DNA of 64,000 bases from Bacteroides bouchesdurhonensis. Lineage in GTDB: Bacteria; Bacteroidota; Bacteroidia; Bacteroidales; Bacteroidaceae. Positions 19,801-28,030 of the stretch are shown here, piece by piece. The stretch lies in assembly GCF_900155865.1 (NCBI RefSeq), contig NZ_LT707006.1:2003685-2067684 (forward strand), in the 5' to 3' direction. Position 1 is the first letter of the stretch. Each line of letters begins with the position of its first letter. The position numbers were made by a program, and so were the translations under genes. The notes under the pieces were generated by a model. That model ran no database searches, was not told where the DNA came from, and was given only the letters and a program-made list of their open reading frames with translations.

Positions 19801-20816
19801 TGCAAGTGGCGGGAAACGGTGTCGGACTGATGATGGTACATAGGCTGGTAAGGCTGCACGGAGGCAGGGTCCGCGTTACCAGTACCGAGGGGAAGGGGAC
19901 CATGGTATGTGTTATTTTTCCCATGAGGAGCAGACGCCTTGACAAGGCATGCCCCGTTGCTTCGCCCAGGAAACAGGATACCGGGGAAACCCGCATGGGA
20001 CCGGATTGCGGCCCCATGCGTGAGATCCTTCCAACAATGACCGGCGGGGACCGGCAGCGTATTCTTATTGTGGAGGACAATGACGATTTGCGGACCTACC
20101 TTGAGGGGCTGCTGAAAGAGGAATACCTGGTCCAAACCTGTTCCAACGGACGGGACGCGCTGCTTGTGGCGAGAGAATACAATCCGGACCTGATACTTTC
20201 GGACGTTATGATGCCTGAAATGGGAGGGGACGAACTTTGCGCGTCCGTCAAATCCGATATTGAGACATCCCATATCCCGGTCATGCTGCTGACCGCCTTG
20301 GGAGATGAGAAGGACATGCTGGAGGGGCTGGAAAACGGAGCTGACGCCTATATCACCAAACCGTTTAGCATAAACGTGCTCAGGGCGAATATCAGGAACA
20401 TACTGGCAAACCGGGCACTGCTCAGACGGGCATACGCCGGTCTTGAGGACGGAGTCGGACAGGTTCCGCCGGACTGCCACAATACCCGGGACTGGAAATT
20501 CATGGCCTCCGTAAGGGAATGCGTCATGAAGAATATCGACAACCCCGGTTTCTGTGTGGACATGCTCTGTGGCATGCAGAACATGAGCCGCACCGGATTT
20601 TTCAACAAGTTGAAGGCGCTCACCGGCCATGCCCCGGCTGACTATATCCGCTCCATGCGGCTGCAATATGCGGCACAACTGCTCAGGGAAAAAGACTGTT
20701 CGATAACGGAAATCTCGGATGACTCGGGGTTCTCCGATGTCAGATATTTCAGGGAGGTGTTCAGGAAGTACTATGGAATGAGCCCGAGTGAGTACAGGAA
20801 TTCGATGAGAGGATAA
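16851..20816 (+). CDS. Hybrid two-component system sensor-regulator (HTCS)
   Basis: The 1321-residue protein carries all HTCS parts in one chain: a signal peptide (MLGISSMCGA), a periplasmic double-propeller region of reg_prop repeats (about 25-690), a Y_Y_Y domain (about 690-765, ending LRIRAVSNEE), one membrane helix (about 770-790), HisKA with the phospho-His in HTAHDVRTPL (His813), HATPase (NALKYTPRGG, DTGIGIPPEE), a receiver with LILSDVMMPE (Asp1118) and a C-terminal AraC HTH (about 1215-1321). All key residues are intact. HTCS proteins normally sense oligosaccharides and switch on adjacent polysaccharide-utilisation genes, but no SusC/SusD or glycosidase gene is near, so its target is unknown; the fimbrial operon 3 kb away is one candidate. 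A second Met at 16869 is a possible start. Confidence 0.93.
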   Translation: MTRVRNMGRILSAFLMLGISSMCGAQIYKYLGIEDGLSNRRIYRIQKDGRGYMWFLTQEGMDRYDGKRIRHYTVLDGNLKVAPQVNLNWLYTDTENTLWVVGRKGRIFHYDTLHDRFRMVYRIPGLQDDFATGMLCYAYMDRGDRIWLCQGDHIIRYDTRTGIAQRLVSRLRGDITAISETDGTNLFIGTVNGLFPVRERDGVLEALADTDSIRTPVSELYYHPGSKKLFVGTFRKGILVYGVSAGSTLRNVAVNRITPLNDRELLIATGGRGVYRMDMDSLVPKPYITADYASHNGMNGDNINDIYVDGGDRIWLANYPAGVTIRNNRYQSYEWFRHSPGNSRSLVNDQVHDVIEDSEGDLWFATSNGISLLQPAVGRWRSFLSRSDGIQDGGNHIFLTLCEVSPGVICAGGYASGLYRIEKKTERVEYFPPSFAAEGRPDQYINDIGKDSGGCIWTGGCHNLKRFDPHDGTVRLYPVPGPITAILEKAPEWMWIGTGMGLYLLDGHGGTCRHIAFPVEAVHVYALYQAPDGLLYIGTGGAGLLVYDSVEDRFVRQYQTENCALISNNIHTIVPRADGTLLLGTENSVALFRRESGTFRNWTAEQGLASVCLNAGVSTFRHGESFVFGSNTGAVMFPSDMRIPAPHFSRMLLRDFMISYRPVYPGDKGSPLREDIDNTVRLELAYDQNTFSLEAVSINYDYPSNILYSWKLEGLYEGWSHPVQSGRIQFTSLPPGNYTLRIRAVSNEEKYKVYEERSLGLSVARPLWAGTWAIAGYASLCVLAGVVSFRVAMLRRQKRISDEKTCFFIHTAHDVRTPLTLIKAPLEEVVEKDMVKAEGMDNVRMALKSVDGLLGLVTSLIDFESTDNYTLRLHVSEYELNSYLETTCEAFRTYASIRDIDITRESGFPYLNVRFDKDKMDSILKNILSNALKYTPRGGSIQVRAFADRHVWGVEVEDTGIGIPPEERKKLFRNHFRGSNAVNLQVAGNGVGLMMVHRLVRLHGGRVRVTSTEGKGTMVCVIFPMRSRRLDKACPVASPRKQDTGETRMGPDCGPMREILPTMTGGDRQRILIVEDNDDLRTYLEGLLKEEYLVQTCSNGRDALLVAREYNPDLILSDVMMPEMGGDELCASVKSDIETSHIPVMLLTALGDEKDMLEGLENGADAYITKPFSINVLRANIRNILANRALLRRAYAGLEDGVGQVPPDCHNTRDWKFMASVRECVMKNIDNPGFCVDMLCGMQNMSRTGFFNKLKALTGHAPADYIRSMRLQYAAQLLREKDCSITEISDDSGFSDVRYFREVFRKYYGMSPSEYRNSMRG

Positions 20817-21210
20817 CATCACGGGCAGACAGACTCCAGGATATGGCAGGTCTTATTGTCGGAGATGGTGTATGTTTCGCTCCGCACCGACAAGCCGGGC
20901 ACGGTTAACTCGTTCACCGTAATGATGAAGGCGAACAGCCGCCCTGCCCCAGTATTGAGGCTCGTGCCTGATAGGGATAGTAGAAATAATAGTGTTCGTC
21001 CAACAGCCCGCCTGCGAGCGGTGTCGGACTTTCAGTTTTCCATACGAGACCGCCCGTGTCGGCATCTCTCTCGGCTGTCAGTTTCACGTTGGAATAGACT
21101 GTTTGAGTGCCCCGCACCACGTATAGGCCGCAGGCCCCGCCTTCGGAAAACTTGGTTTGGCAGCCATTCTCCACAGTACGGGTGGTTTTGCGAACAGCCG
21201 ACGTATATCC
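20817..21210 (-). pseudogene. Fimbrillin-like gene fragment cut by an IS66 unit
   Basis: The minus strand encodes LYVVRGTQTVYSNVKLTAE and WKTESPTPLAGG, then HYYFYYPYQ, which recall fimbrillin N-terminal halves, and in a second frame AGRLFAFIITVNELTVPG to a stop near 20817. So there is at least one frameshift (about 20935-20965). The 5' part is missing: the frame enters IS66-like sequence at about 21211. This suggests a further fimbrillin gene once lay between the HTCS and the IS. The family call is moderate because only short patterns remain. Confidence 0.5.
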
Positions 21211-21280
21211 GTAAGCGGTTGAGCAAATACATCTTGTCATAATATCCTTTCCCGTTTATCTTTGTGTGCAAAAAGGATTT

Positions 21281-21697
21281 ATGGCAAAATATATGACAAG
21301 GGAGGAGTTTTTCCATATTCTTCTTCGACAACGCCAAAGCAACTTAACGGTAAAGGATTTTTGTGCGAATGAAGGATATAACCGTTCCCAGTTTTACGAC
21401 TGGCGCTCACGTTTCAATATATCGGACGAGGAGCTTAAATCTGGAAGTGTCCCCACAGCTGGCATGGATGGTTTTGTTCCGATAAGCATAGACAACAACA
21501 ATGTGTCTGCACCAACGTTCCAGTCCAAACCTGCCTTGTGCCCGCAAAAGACAGAGAAAACTTCCGGTAAATGTACTGACAACTCGGAGATATCCCTGGA
21601 GCTTCCCAACAGGATTAAAATGAAATTTAAGGGCACGGGTGGTTGTAAAGCCGCTTTGAGCCTGCTCACTAAACTGTGTGGAACATGTTTTGCCTGA
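21281..21697 (+). CDS. tnpA: IS66-family accessory protein TnpA
   Basis: The N-terminal half is a helix-turn-helix of the IS66 TnpA type (LTVKDFCANEGYNRSQFYDW), followed by a low-complexity linker and a short C-terminal segment (LELPNRIKMKFKG). The start at 21281 is preferred over 21266 because a TATCTTTG minus-7 box at 21257-21264 places transcription start near 21271. It overlaps the next gene by 22 bp, as tnpA and tnpB usually do. Confidence 0.85.
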   Translation: MAKYMTREEFFHILLRQRQSNLTVKDFCANEGYNRSQFYDWRSRFNISDEELKSGSVPTAGMDGFVPISIDNNNVSAPTFQSKPALCPQKTEKTSGKCTDNSEISLELPNRIKMKFKGTGGCKAALSLLTKLCGTCFA

Positions 21698-22080
21698 ACG
21701 ACTCCATGCGTTACTTTTTATGCCCCGGCAGTACCGATATGCGTAAGGGCATGTTCAGCTTGAGCGGTCTGATCCGGGAAAAAATGAACGGGGATGTCCG
21801 GAATGGAGATGTGTACATCTTTATCAACAGGCTGAAAAACCGTATAAAGCTTCTGCACGCAGAAACGGGAGGTCTGGTGATGTACGAGAAACTGCTTGAG
21901 GAAGGAACTTTTAAAATCCCCGCTTATGATCCTGAAACCCACTCGTACCCCATGACCTGGAGTGATCTTGTCATCATGGTGGAAGGCATCAACGAGGACA
22001 AACGAAAGGGAAGGCAAAGACGGCTCTCCGATCTGAAAAGACACTGGCAAATATCTGTAAACAAAGTAAGTGTTCGGTGA
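21676..22080 (+). CDS. tnpB: IS66-family accessory protein TnpB
   Basis: The 134-residue protein shows the IS66 Orf2 pattern: FLCPGSTDMRKGMFSLSGLI near the start, then RNGDVYIFINRLKNRIKLLH and the acidic-basic tail. The family is needed for transposition together with TnpA and TnpC, although its biochemical role is not settled. Its own TnpC is missing. The natural start may be the second Met (MFCLNDSMRYFL, 21685), which aligns with the copy at 22537 (MFSLNES). Confidence 0.87.
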   Translation: MWNMFCLNDSMRYFLCPGSTDMRKGMFSLSGLIREKMNGDVRNGDVYIFINRLKNRIKLLHAETGGLVMYEKLLEEGTFKIPAYDPETHSYPMTWSDLVIMVEGINEDKRKGRQRRLSDLKRHWQISVNKVSVR

Positions 22081-22142
22081 ACTCCCCCTATAAATAATCC
22101 TTTCATTGAATACCTTTGTCCATGATTTAAAAATATACAATT

Positions 22143-22529
22143 ATGGTGACAAGAGTTCAATGGACAATGGACGATTTCAAAGAAATTTATGCCCGATATA
22201 AAGAAAGCGGTTTAACAATAAAGGATTTTTGCTCTAATGAAGGAATCAAGCGTAAACGTTTCAGCTTTTGGAAAGCAAAACTGAAAGGTCCCAAAACGAA
22301 TGCCGCAGCCAAAGGTAAGTTTATACCGGTTAAAATGGGAGCTGGCGGTCATGCCCTGTCCGGCAAAACTCCAGCTCCAGCATCTTTTTTTTCTCCTGAT
22401 TTTCCTTCTTCCGGACAGCCACAAAGTGTCTGTGAAATAGTATATCCCAATGGTGTTACTGTGCGGTTAAATGGTCCCGTGTCATCAGAGATTTTACAGA
22501 CCCTTATATTTTTAAACCTTAACCGTTAA
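22143..22529 (+). CDS. tnpA: IS66-family accessory protein TnpA (second copy)
   Basis: The 128-residue product has the same plan as the first TnpA, with the HTH segment LTIKDFCSNEGIKRKRFSFW near residue 21 and a short C-terminal strand region (CEIVYPNGVTVRLNGP). The sequence similarity to the copy at 21281 is limited to the HTH and the tail. It lies 7 bp upstream of tnpB. Confidence 0.85.
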   Translation: MVTRVQWTMDDFKEIYARYKESGLTIKDFCSNEGIKRKRFSFWKAKLKGPKTNAAAKGKFIPVKMGAGGHALSGKTPAPASFFSPDFPSSGQPQSVCEIVYPNGVTVRLNGPVSSEILQTLIFLNLNR

Positions 22530-22536
22530 TCAGCCG

Positions 22537-22917
22537 ATGTTCAGTCTTAACGAGTCAAACAGATATTATCTGTATCCTTATCCGACCGATATGCGTAAGA
22601 GTTTTTATACTTTGAGCGGTCTGGTGACAGATCAGATGGGCAAGAATGTGCGTGATGGAGACGCTTTCATTTTCATATCAAGGAATTGCGCCTCTATGAA
22701 AATCCTCCACATGGAATATGGTGGACTGGTAATATATCACATGAAATTGGAACAAGGGTACTTCCACGTACCTTCTATTGATACGGAAGAAGGCCGCATC
22801 AAAGTCGTGGAGACCTTCTGGAGCGATCTTGTAATGATGGTCCAGGGTATAGACAGCAGCAAGGTCAGACGGCATAAAAGAAATATGCCTGTAACGTTCA
22901 ATTGTAACAAATTATAA
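22537..22917 (+). CDS. tnpB: IS66-family accessory protein TnpB (second copy)
   Basis: The 126-residue protein begins MFSLNESNRYYLYPYPTDMR and keeps the IS66 Orf2 pattern of a DMRKSFYTLSGLV motif and a GDAFIFISRN strand. It appears intact. It follows tnpA by 7 bp and precedes the transposase remnant by about 60 bp. Confidence 0.87.
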   Translation: MFSLNESNRYYLYPYPTDMRKSFYTLSGLVTDQMGKNVRDGDAFIFISRNCASMKILHMEYGGLVIYHMKLEQGYFHVPSIDTEEGRIKVVETFWSDLVMMVQGIDSSKVRRHKRNMPVTFNCNKL

Positions 22918-22978
22918 CACATGTCGCATTGTCCTTTAACCGATTTTGCGTATCTTAGTGTCATATTTAGAAACAGTT

Positions 22979-24338
22979 ATGTCAAATACGTCAACAGAAA
23001 ACGAAGCCCTTATAAAAGACCTCATGTATAAATGCGACTGCCTTTACAGGGAGAACAGCAGGTTGAGGGAAAAGGTGTCCGCGCAGCCTCTTGGGGTTGC
23101 GGAAAAGGAGGCTTATGAGCTTCAGTTGTCTGAAAAAGATACCATTATCGCCAAAAAGGAGGCAAAGATCAGCAAGTTGGAAGAACGGGTGGCATATCTG
23201 GAACGTCAATTATATGGGCGGAAAGCGGAAAAGTTTATCAAACCTGACGCACAAGACAGATGGCTGGATTTTGAAGGTTTTGACATGTTGCCGGAAGAAG
23301 CGGAAGCCGCTGCGGAAGCAGAAAAGGAGCTGCAAGCTACCAGAGAGGCGGTCATCGCCCGTAAAAAGATGGCAGGAAAGCGTCCGGTCCGTAATCCTCT
23401 CCCTGAAAATCTGGAACGCAGGGAGGAGCATGTTTATCCTGAAGGGTATAATGAAGAGGAATGGGTTCTTCTTCCCGGAGAGGAAGTGACCGAGGTCCTC
23501 GTGTATGAACCTGAACGGTTTTATATCCGGAAAATAATACGGCATACGGCCAAGCGGAAAGGCACGGACGAGTTCCGTACAGGAACAGTACCGGTCATGC
23601 CGATCGCCAAGAGCTATGCGTCCTCCTCGTTGCTGGCTGAAATGATGATAAACAAGTATGTGGACCACCTCCCGTTCCACAGGCAGTTGGAAAGGTTCAG
23701 GCGAGTAGGCGTGCATCTCCCGCCATCGACGGTTAACGACTGGTTCAAAGATGTGGCCGATCTTTTAAGGCCACTATACTTCCGACTCTGGGAGTTGATA
23801 TTACAAACGGACTATATACAATCGGACGAGACTACAATCCCTGTCATACATGACGAGAAACACAAGACGGTAAAAGGATACATCTGGCTTGTGCGCAGCG
23901 TTATGACCGGACGTCAGTTTTTCTATTATGATAATGGCTCCCGTGCAGGTAGGGTGGTCTTGAAGCTCTTCAGCAAGTTCCGTGGAGCCATACAGACGGA
24001 CGGTTACGAAAGATACGATTTGCTGGACGCGAAGAAAGGGATTATCCTGCTGGGCTGTTGGGCCCATGCCAGAAGAAAAAGAAAATAAGGTCCGTCCCGT
24101 GGCGTGCGGACGCAAAAACTATTTATTTTGTGGCAACCATGACGCCGCGGAAGATGCTGCGGTACTCTACTCGTTCTTCGGGTGCTGTAAATCTGCCGGT
24201 GTGGACTTCCGTACATGGCTGATCTACTTCCTCGAACATATCCATGACTATGACAATGACTACTCAACAGACTTGGCAGAATTACTGCCGGATAATCTGA
24301 AAGCTTACAATAAGCTCGCCTCCTACGCATTATCCTAA
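22979..24338 (+). pseudogene. tnpC: IS66-family transposase TnpC with internal deletion and frameshift
   Basis: From the ATG at 22979 (MSNTSTENEALI) the frame gives a coiled coil, the zinc-finger-like segment, and the start of the DDE domain up to GCWAHARRK (about 24078). It then stops at 24086. The adjacent frame resumes at once with KVRPVACGRKNYLFCGNH, the conserved C-terminal block, and ends at 24338. Compared with a usual IS66 transposase of about 520 residues, about 130 residues between these blocks are gone, including part of the catalytic triad. The deletion itself explains the frame change. Confidence 0.82.
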
Positions 24339-24378
24339 ACGCCCTTTAGGTGGGGCAAAAGGTATGAATGTACCTTGG

Positions 24379-24630
24379 TGTACCCTTTTGGTAGCCCAAG
24401 CACGGACAAATGCCCCTTGATGTACCCTTTTGATGACCCAAACACGGACAAATACCCCTCGATGCACCCTTTTGATAGCCCAAGCGCGGACAGATACTCC
24501 TCGATGTACCCTTTTGATAGCCCAAGCGCGGACAGATACTCCTCGATGTACCCTTTTGATGACCCAAACACGGACAAATACCCCTCGATGCACTCTTTGG
24601 GTAGCCCAAGCACGGGTAAATACCCCTCAA
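24379..24630. repeat. Six tandem copies of a 42-bp repeat
   Basis: Six units of exactly 42 bases run head to tail, each starting TGTACCCTTTTGATAGCCC or a close variant. Units 2 and 5 are identical; units 3 and 4 differ by one base; units 1 and 6 diverge most. Because 42 is a multiple of three, several frames are open on both strands (for example 14-residue periods on plus), but no ribosome binding context or domain supports translation. It lies right after the IS66 remnant. Confidence 0.85.
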
Positions 24631-25008
24631 TGTTACTTTAAGGTGTGCCGAGCAGGACGTACACCCTACCTTTACTCGTCAAGGGAGTTCACCGAACACT
24701 TACGAACTTTCCTAAAAATTCAAAAAAACTGTGTCCTACGGGCATTGCTACCCTTCGGCGGACATCTGGCGACCTTTCACAAGGACGCATTCCGTTTTCT
24801 TCATCGTAACTCTTCGTATATATGTCTAAATTGCACTTTTTCCTTTTTTACTTCCACGCTTTCCTTTTCCGCCCAGAGGAATGTGATAAAAGGAAGCGGT
24901 GGGCTGCATCTCGTTTAATCATAAAGAAGGCCCCAGGATGCCCGAAAACAACTTAAACAGACAGCAGCCCACGCTTGTAGTAGCTGTATAGGAGTCAGTC
25001 CTGTTCCT
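24631..25008. other. Intergenic stretch with no recognised feature
   Basis: These 378 bases hold no recognisable gene, RNA or clear terminator. They lie between the 42-bp repeat array and the end of the minus-strand membrane-protein gene. A GTGGGCTGC near 24900 and a GCAGCCCACGC near 24965 are inverted to each other, which could form a long-range hairpin downstream of that gene. Confidence 0.5.
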
Positions 25009-25425
25009 TTAGCAGAACCAGCTTCGGTCGATGGCCGGCAGCTCCTTTTTCCAATACCACTTGCGCCAAGCGAAATGTTTGCGCACCACGAAGTAGCTTA
25101 CTTCCTCGCTCTCTTTTTCTGCCTCGTAATCAAACGCTGAATGGCCGACAGCCAAGCGTTCAGCCCAGTAAAGGAGGTAGTAAGCGAACAGCGGCAGGGC
25201 GGCAAATCCCCAGCATACCTGCCAGCCCAAAAGCAGGGACGGCAGCAGGGACACACAAAAACATTCCGTGTATTGCCGGCGGTGGATGCTCATCTCCATC
25301 TCTTCCCAAATGCCTTTCTCGCCATAAGGGAGGGCAGTCAGGGTAACCAGAGGCAGGGTCACGTAATCGTAGGGATTCAGCCGGCCTTGCAGCAGACGGG
25401 CGATTTTGCTGTCATAGATGATCAT
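25009..25425 (-). CDS. Hypothetical membrane protein
   Basis: The 138-residue product has two adjacent hydrophobic segments (about residues 57-90, with SLLPSLLLGWQVCWGFAAL) between a short N-terminal region and a charged, aromatic C-terminal tail (YFVVRKHFAWRKWYWKKEL). I do not recognise the family. It follows the PepSY-like lipoprotein gene by about 30 bp on the same strand, so they are probably co-transcribed. Codon-position composition and the clean start support a real gene. Confidence 0.6.
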   Translation of the reverse strand: MIIYDSKIARLLQGRLNPYDYVTLPLVTLTALPYGEKGIWEEMEMSIHRRQYTECFCVSLLPSLLLGWQVCWGFAALPLFAYYLLYWAERLAVGHSAFDYEAEKESEEVSYFVVRKHFAWRKWYWKKELPAIDRSWFC

Positions 25426-25456
25426 AGCTCTTTAGTTATTGGTGTTTCATGCAGTT

Positions 25457-25903
25457 TTACAGGTCTCTCTCGGCGCGGATGAACGTGCCTTGATTGTTGT
25501 AGTACAGTTCCCAGCCGGGGATGTCTATCTCGTAACCGCCCGGTTGTTTCTCTACCTTGTAGGGTACAGCATCGGGGTAACGGGTAGCGATGTCCGTCGC
25601 GATGGCTTCCGGCAGGATGCCGTTCGGCAGCGCGGAGAACTTGCAGTCCACGCTTGTCCAGTCGCCCTGTCCGTCAAAGTCCAATTCCGTCCCATCCGAG
25701 AGCCATGCCTCGTATTCGGTTGTTCCGTCATCCTTGTCACGCACCGCACGGGTGCATTTCACACCGGGGAAGTACTGTGCGATGAACTGCCGCGCCTTTT
25801 GGGGCAGCGCGTCGTAGCCGATTTCCTTCTCGTCCTTGTCGCAGGATGCCGCTGCCAGTATCACGAGCAGCAGCAACAGAGGTTTGACAAATACCTGTTT
25901 CAT
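25457..25903 (-). CDS. PepSY-like lipoprotein
   Basis: The 148-residue protein has a lipobox ending AAASC (Cys21) followed by two similar small domains: LPQKARQFIAQYFPG and LPEAIATDIATRYPD each begin a helix that leads into a strand with D-x-D motifs. This is the duplicated PepSY-like plan of small Bacteroides periplasmic or surface lipoproteins. The ligand is unknown. It lies between the rteC remnant and the membrane protein gene, all on the minus strand. Confidence 0.78.
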   Translation of the reverse strand: MKQVFVKPLLLLLVILAAASCDKDEKEIGYDALPQKARQFIAQYFPGVKCTRAVRDKDDGTTEYEAWLSDGTELDFDGQGDWTSVDCKFSALPNGILPEAIATDIATRYPDAVPYKVEKQPGGYEIDIPGWELYYNNQGTFIRAERDL

Positions 25904-25953
25904 GTCCTTTTCTATTTAGGTTTCTGTTTGTTATTATTCAATTCTTATCCTTC

Positions 25954-26688
25954 TCAAAGCGTTTTTTTGTTCCGACCTCCGGGGCGGTTGTTCAGCGGGC
26001 GGTTCATCCGCCTGAGCAGTGCGGCCTTCAGGCTGTCAAGGAAAGGCGTCTGCCGGTTGCGGATGCGCAGGTCGCCGAATGTCCGGGACAGGTTCTTGTC
26101 CAACTCGATGTTGAATGCCCGCTGCACGTACTCCGACAGCCTTGTCAACGGGACATCCCCGAATACCTTGCGGCTGTCCAAAGCAAATAGCAGTTCGGTC
26201 AGTTCCGTCTTCGTCGCTTTCCACGTCAGGCGCACCTTCGGCAACGATTCTTCGGCTTGCCGCAGCTCGAACGCCTCCAATTCCTTCGTCAGGTAGCGGA
26301 TCAGCCGCTCGTTGGCAAGAAGCCGTGCCGCCATGAAGTTACAGTTGGTCGAGAAAGACGGATCACGCTCGTGATGGAACGACTCCAAGTAGAGTGCCGT
26401 GTCAAGGTTGCCACGCAGGTAATAGAGCGCGTCCAAGTGGGTCAGCCCGGAGCGGTAGTAACGCACGAAGTCCGAACGTTTCTCGTTGTAGCGGTTGATG
26501 CCCCGTATCTCGTCTATCAGGTAGCTTCGCTGCGACTCGCTGCCTACCGGACGGTTCATCTCGATGTTGTATATCTTGCGGTAGTAGATGAGCCGGTGAC
26601 AGATTCGGGGTTTGACCGTCTTGAAGAACTCGATTTCCTCCACTTCGTCACGGAAAGTATAGTCCGCGATGAAGGCTTTCAGTTGCAC
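25954..26688 (-). pseudogene. RteC-like regulator lacking its N-terminus
   Basis: The 244-residue frame matches the RteC family along its length (EIEFFKTVKP near the start, YRSGLTHLDALYYLRG in the middle, FLDSLKAALLRRM at the end). RteC is the regulator that switches on excision genes in CTnDOT-type elements. An in-frame TAA lies directly before the GTG at 26688, and members I recall have about 40 more N-terminal residues, so this copy is probably truncated. It could still start at GTG and be partly functional; the DNA-binding C-terminal half is complete. Confidence 0.7.
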
Positions 26689-26696
26689 TTAGGAAG

Positions 26697-26734
26697 CGGA
26701 CGGTTTAGCGGCTTAATTGCCGTTAAACCGTCCG
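26697..26734. other. Strong inverted repeat just upstream of the rteC remnant
   Basis: Two 16-base arms (CGGACGGTTTAGCGGC and its near-exact complement) flank a 6-base spacer, with one mismatch that becomes a G-U pair in RNA. It sits 8 bases upstream of the GTG start of the rteC remnant. It could be an attenuator or operator in that leader, or a scar of the deletion that removed the rteC 5' end. Confidence 0.7.
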
Positions 26735-26980
26735 GTTTTCGTTTAACGAAAACACAACTTGCTGTCCGCAGGAGCGGACCATGTTTCTCCAATAATTATT
26801 GTGTATCAGACCATTGTGTGGCTATTTTCCTGTGGTTTGTGGGGCTTTTCCATCAGATATTTGCCGGCTGTTCTCCCCATTAAAGGATAGATATATCTCC
26901 ATGACCATGTGACTTACGCCCATAATTCGGGGATAAGGAGGCGAATATACGGAAAATCTGCCCTTTACATGCCCTATTGT

Positions 26981-27443
26981 CCATTAATGGATTGCTACTT
27001 CTACACTTCTGCAAATGGAGAATGGGCATGTAGCCGTGTACGACTTATGTTTTTTCTTCATTGTCTCCATTAACGGATTGCTACTTCTACACTTCTGCAA
27101 ATGGAGAATGACATGTAGCCGTATACGCCTTATTGTTTTTTCATCGTCTCCATTAACGGATTGCTACTTCTACACTTCTGCAAATGGAGAATAACAGGTA
27201 GCCGTATACGCCTTATTGTTTTTCTTCATCGTCTCCATTAACGGATTGCTACTTCTACACTTCTGCAAATGGAGAATAACAGGTAGCCGTATACGCCTTA
27301 TTGTTTTTTCATCGTCTCCATTAATGGATTGAAACTTCTACACATCTGTAAATGGAGAATAACAGGTAGCCGTATACGCCTTATTGTTTTTCTTCATCGT
27401 CTCCATTAATGGATTGATATTTATACACTTCTGCAAATGGAGA
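26981..27443. repeat. Six tandem copies of an 83-86-bp repeat containing a hairpin
   Basis: Copies begin at 26981, 27067, 27150, 27235, 27318 and 27403. Each contains CTCCATT (CCATT in the first) and AAATGGAG about 35 bases apart, which can pair, then a spacer with GTAGCCGTATACGCC. The last copy lacks the spacer. Copies differ by single bases and by small changes in T-runs. It sits between the rteC remnant and the small HTH genes, where excision control is expected. Confidence 0.85.
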
Positions 27444-27817
27444 TTTTGAGATATCTATATCCGGAAGGATGCGTGCTCCCTTCGCTCCCGGCTATCCCTA
27501 TTTTGATATCCGGCTATATCGCAATTCTGTGATAGCATTATCCGGATAGCGTATCATACGGCTATATACAAATATGGCTACACTATAATTCATGGTTGTG
27601 ATGGAGATGGCTTTTCCTATCCGGTAACAGACCATGATGCCACGAGGAAAAAAGCGACAGCCGCAGAGAAAAAACGGATGGCAGGAACCATTATGGAATC
27701 TGGTAAATAGAAAATCCGGTACATGCGAATTCAGGCGATCATCCCGGATGGTAACCTGTCAAAGAGGCTTTTAAGACATTTGAAATACCGATAATAAAAA
27801 AAACGAGATCAGGTATT
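27444..27817. other. Intergenic stretch with GGCTAT-rich sequence
   Basis: No supported gene is present in these 374 bases. The segment 27500-27580 contains scattered copies of CCGGCTAT or CGGCTATAT, a pattern I associate with regulatory regions of Bacteroides mobile elements. A possible 25-codon ORF begins near 27638 (MMPRGKKRQPQRKNG), basic and unsupported by any family. Confidence 0.5.
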
Positions 27818-28030
27818 TTGGCGGATGGCGGCAGGATTGCCGCCTCCGGCCCTTCCGAGTTTGTACGCGTCCTGCGTGAGGGCAGCTGGTTTGACAGCGG
27901 GTGCACCGACGGGGAGTACATGGTGAATTTCTCCGGGCGGTACAGGGAACTGCACGGGGTGACGGTGAGGACCGACACGCCGGAGCATTTCATGGACGAC
28001 CTGAAAAAGTACGGTTACATCAAGGGCTGA
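27818..28030 (+). CDS. Small unrecognised mobile-element protein or its C-terminal part
   Basis: The 70-residue frame reads like a real protein in composition (FVRVLREGSWFDS, RTDTPEHFMDDLKKYGYIKG) and resembles small ORFs that accompany Bacteroides mobile elements, but I cannot name a family. The only start in frame is TTG at 27818, and the open frame extends further upstream without an ATG, so it may be a fragment. It is transcribed toward the small HTH genes. Confidence 0.4.
   Translation: MADGGRIAASGPSEFVRVLREGSWFDSGCTDGEYMVNFSGRYRELHGVTVRTDTPEHFMDDLKKYGYIKG

Larger units (their letters stand above)
21211..22080 (+). mobile_element. Partial IS66-family element (tnpA-tnpB only)
   Basis: The left end is placed at GTAAGCGG (21211), which resembles the usual IS66 terminal sequence and coincides with the break in the fimbrillin fragment. 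It carries tnpA and tnpB, but the large transposase gene is absent: a second IS66 set begins directly after tnpB. No matching right inverted repeat was found, so the right limit is only the tnpB stop. It cannot transpose by itself. Confidence 0.6.
22111..24338 (+). mobile_element. Second IS66-family unit with a deleted transposase
   Basis: This unit contains tnpA, tnpB and a tnpC that has lost a central-to-C-terminal block and changed frame. A TACCTTTG minus-7 box at 22111-22118 precedes tnpA. Its proteins are only moderately similar to the first copy, so it is a different IS66 member and not a recent duplicate. Terminal inverted repeats were not identified, so the limits given are those of the promoter and the last IS-derived codon. 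Confidence 0.6.

Noticed and set aside
19251..20822. 523-residue minus-strand ORF
   Set aside because: It is antisense to the kinase and receiver parts of the HTCS gene, which has all its conserved residues.
24375..24641. ORF of 88 residues over the 42-bp repeat
   Set aside because: The repeat keeps several frames open on both strands; there is no start context or family support.
26981..27443. Possible CRISPR array
   Set aside because: The stretches between the repeated segments are nearly identical to each other, so there are no spacers, and no cas gene is near.
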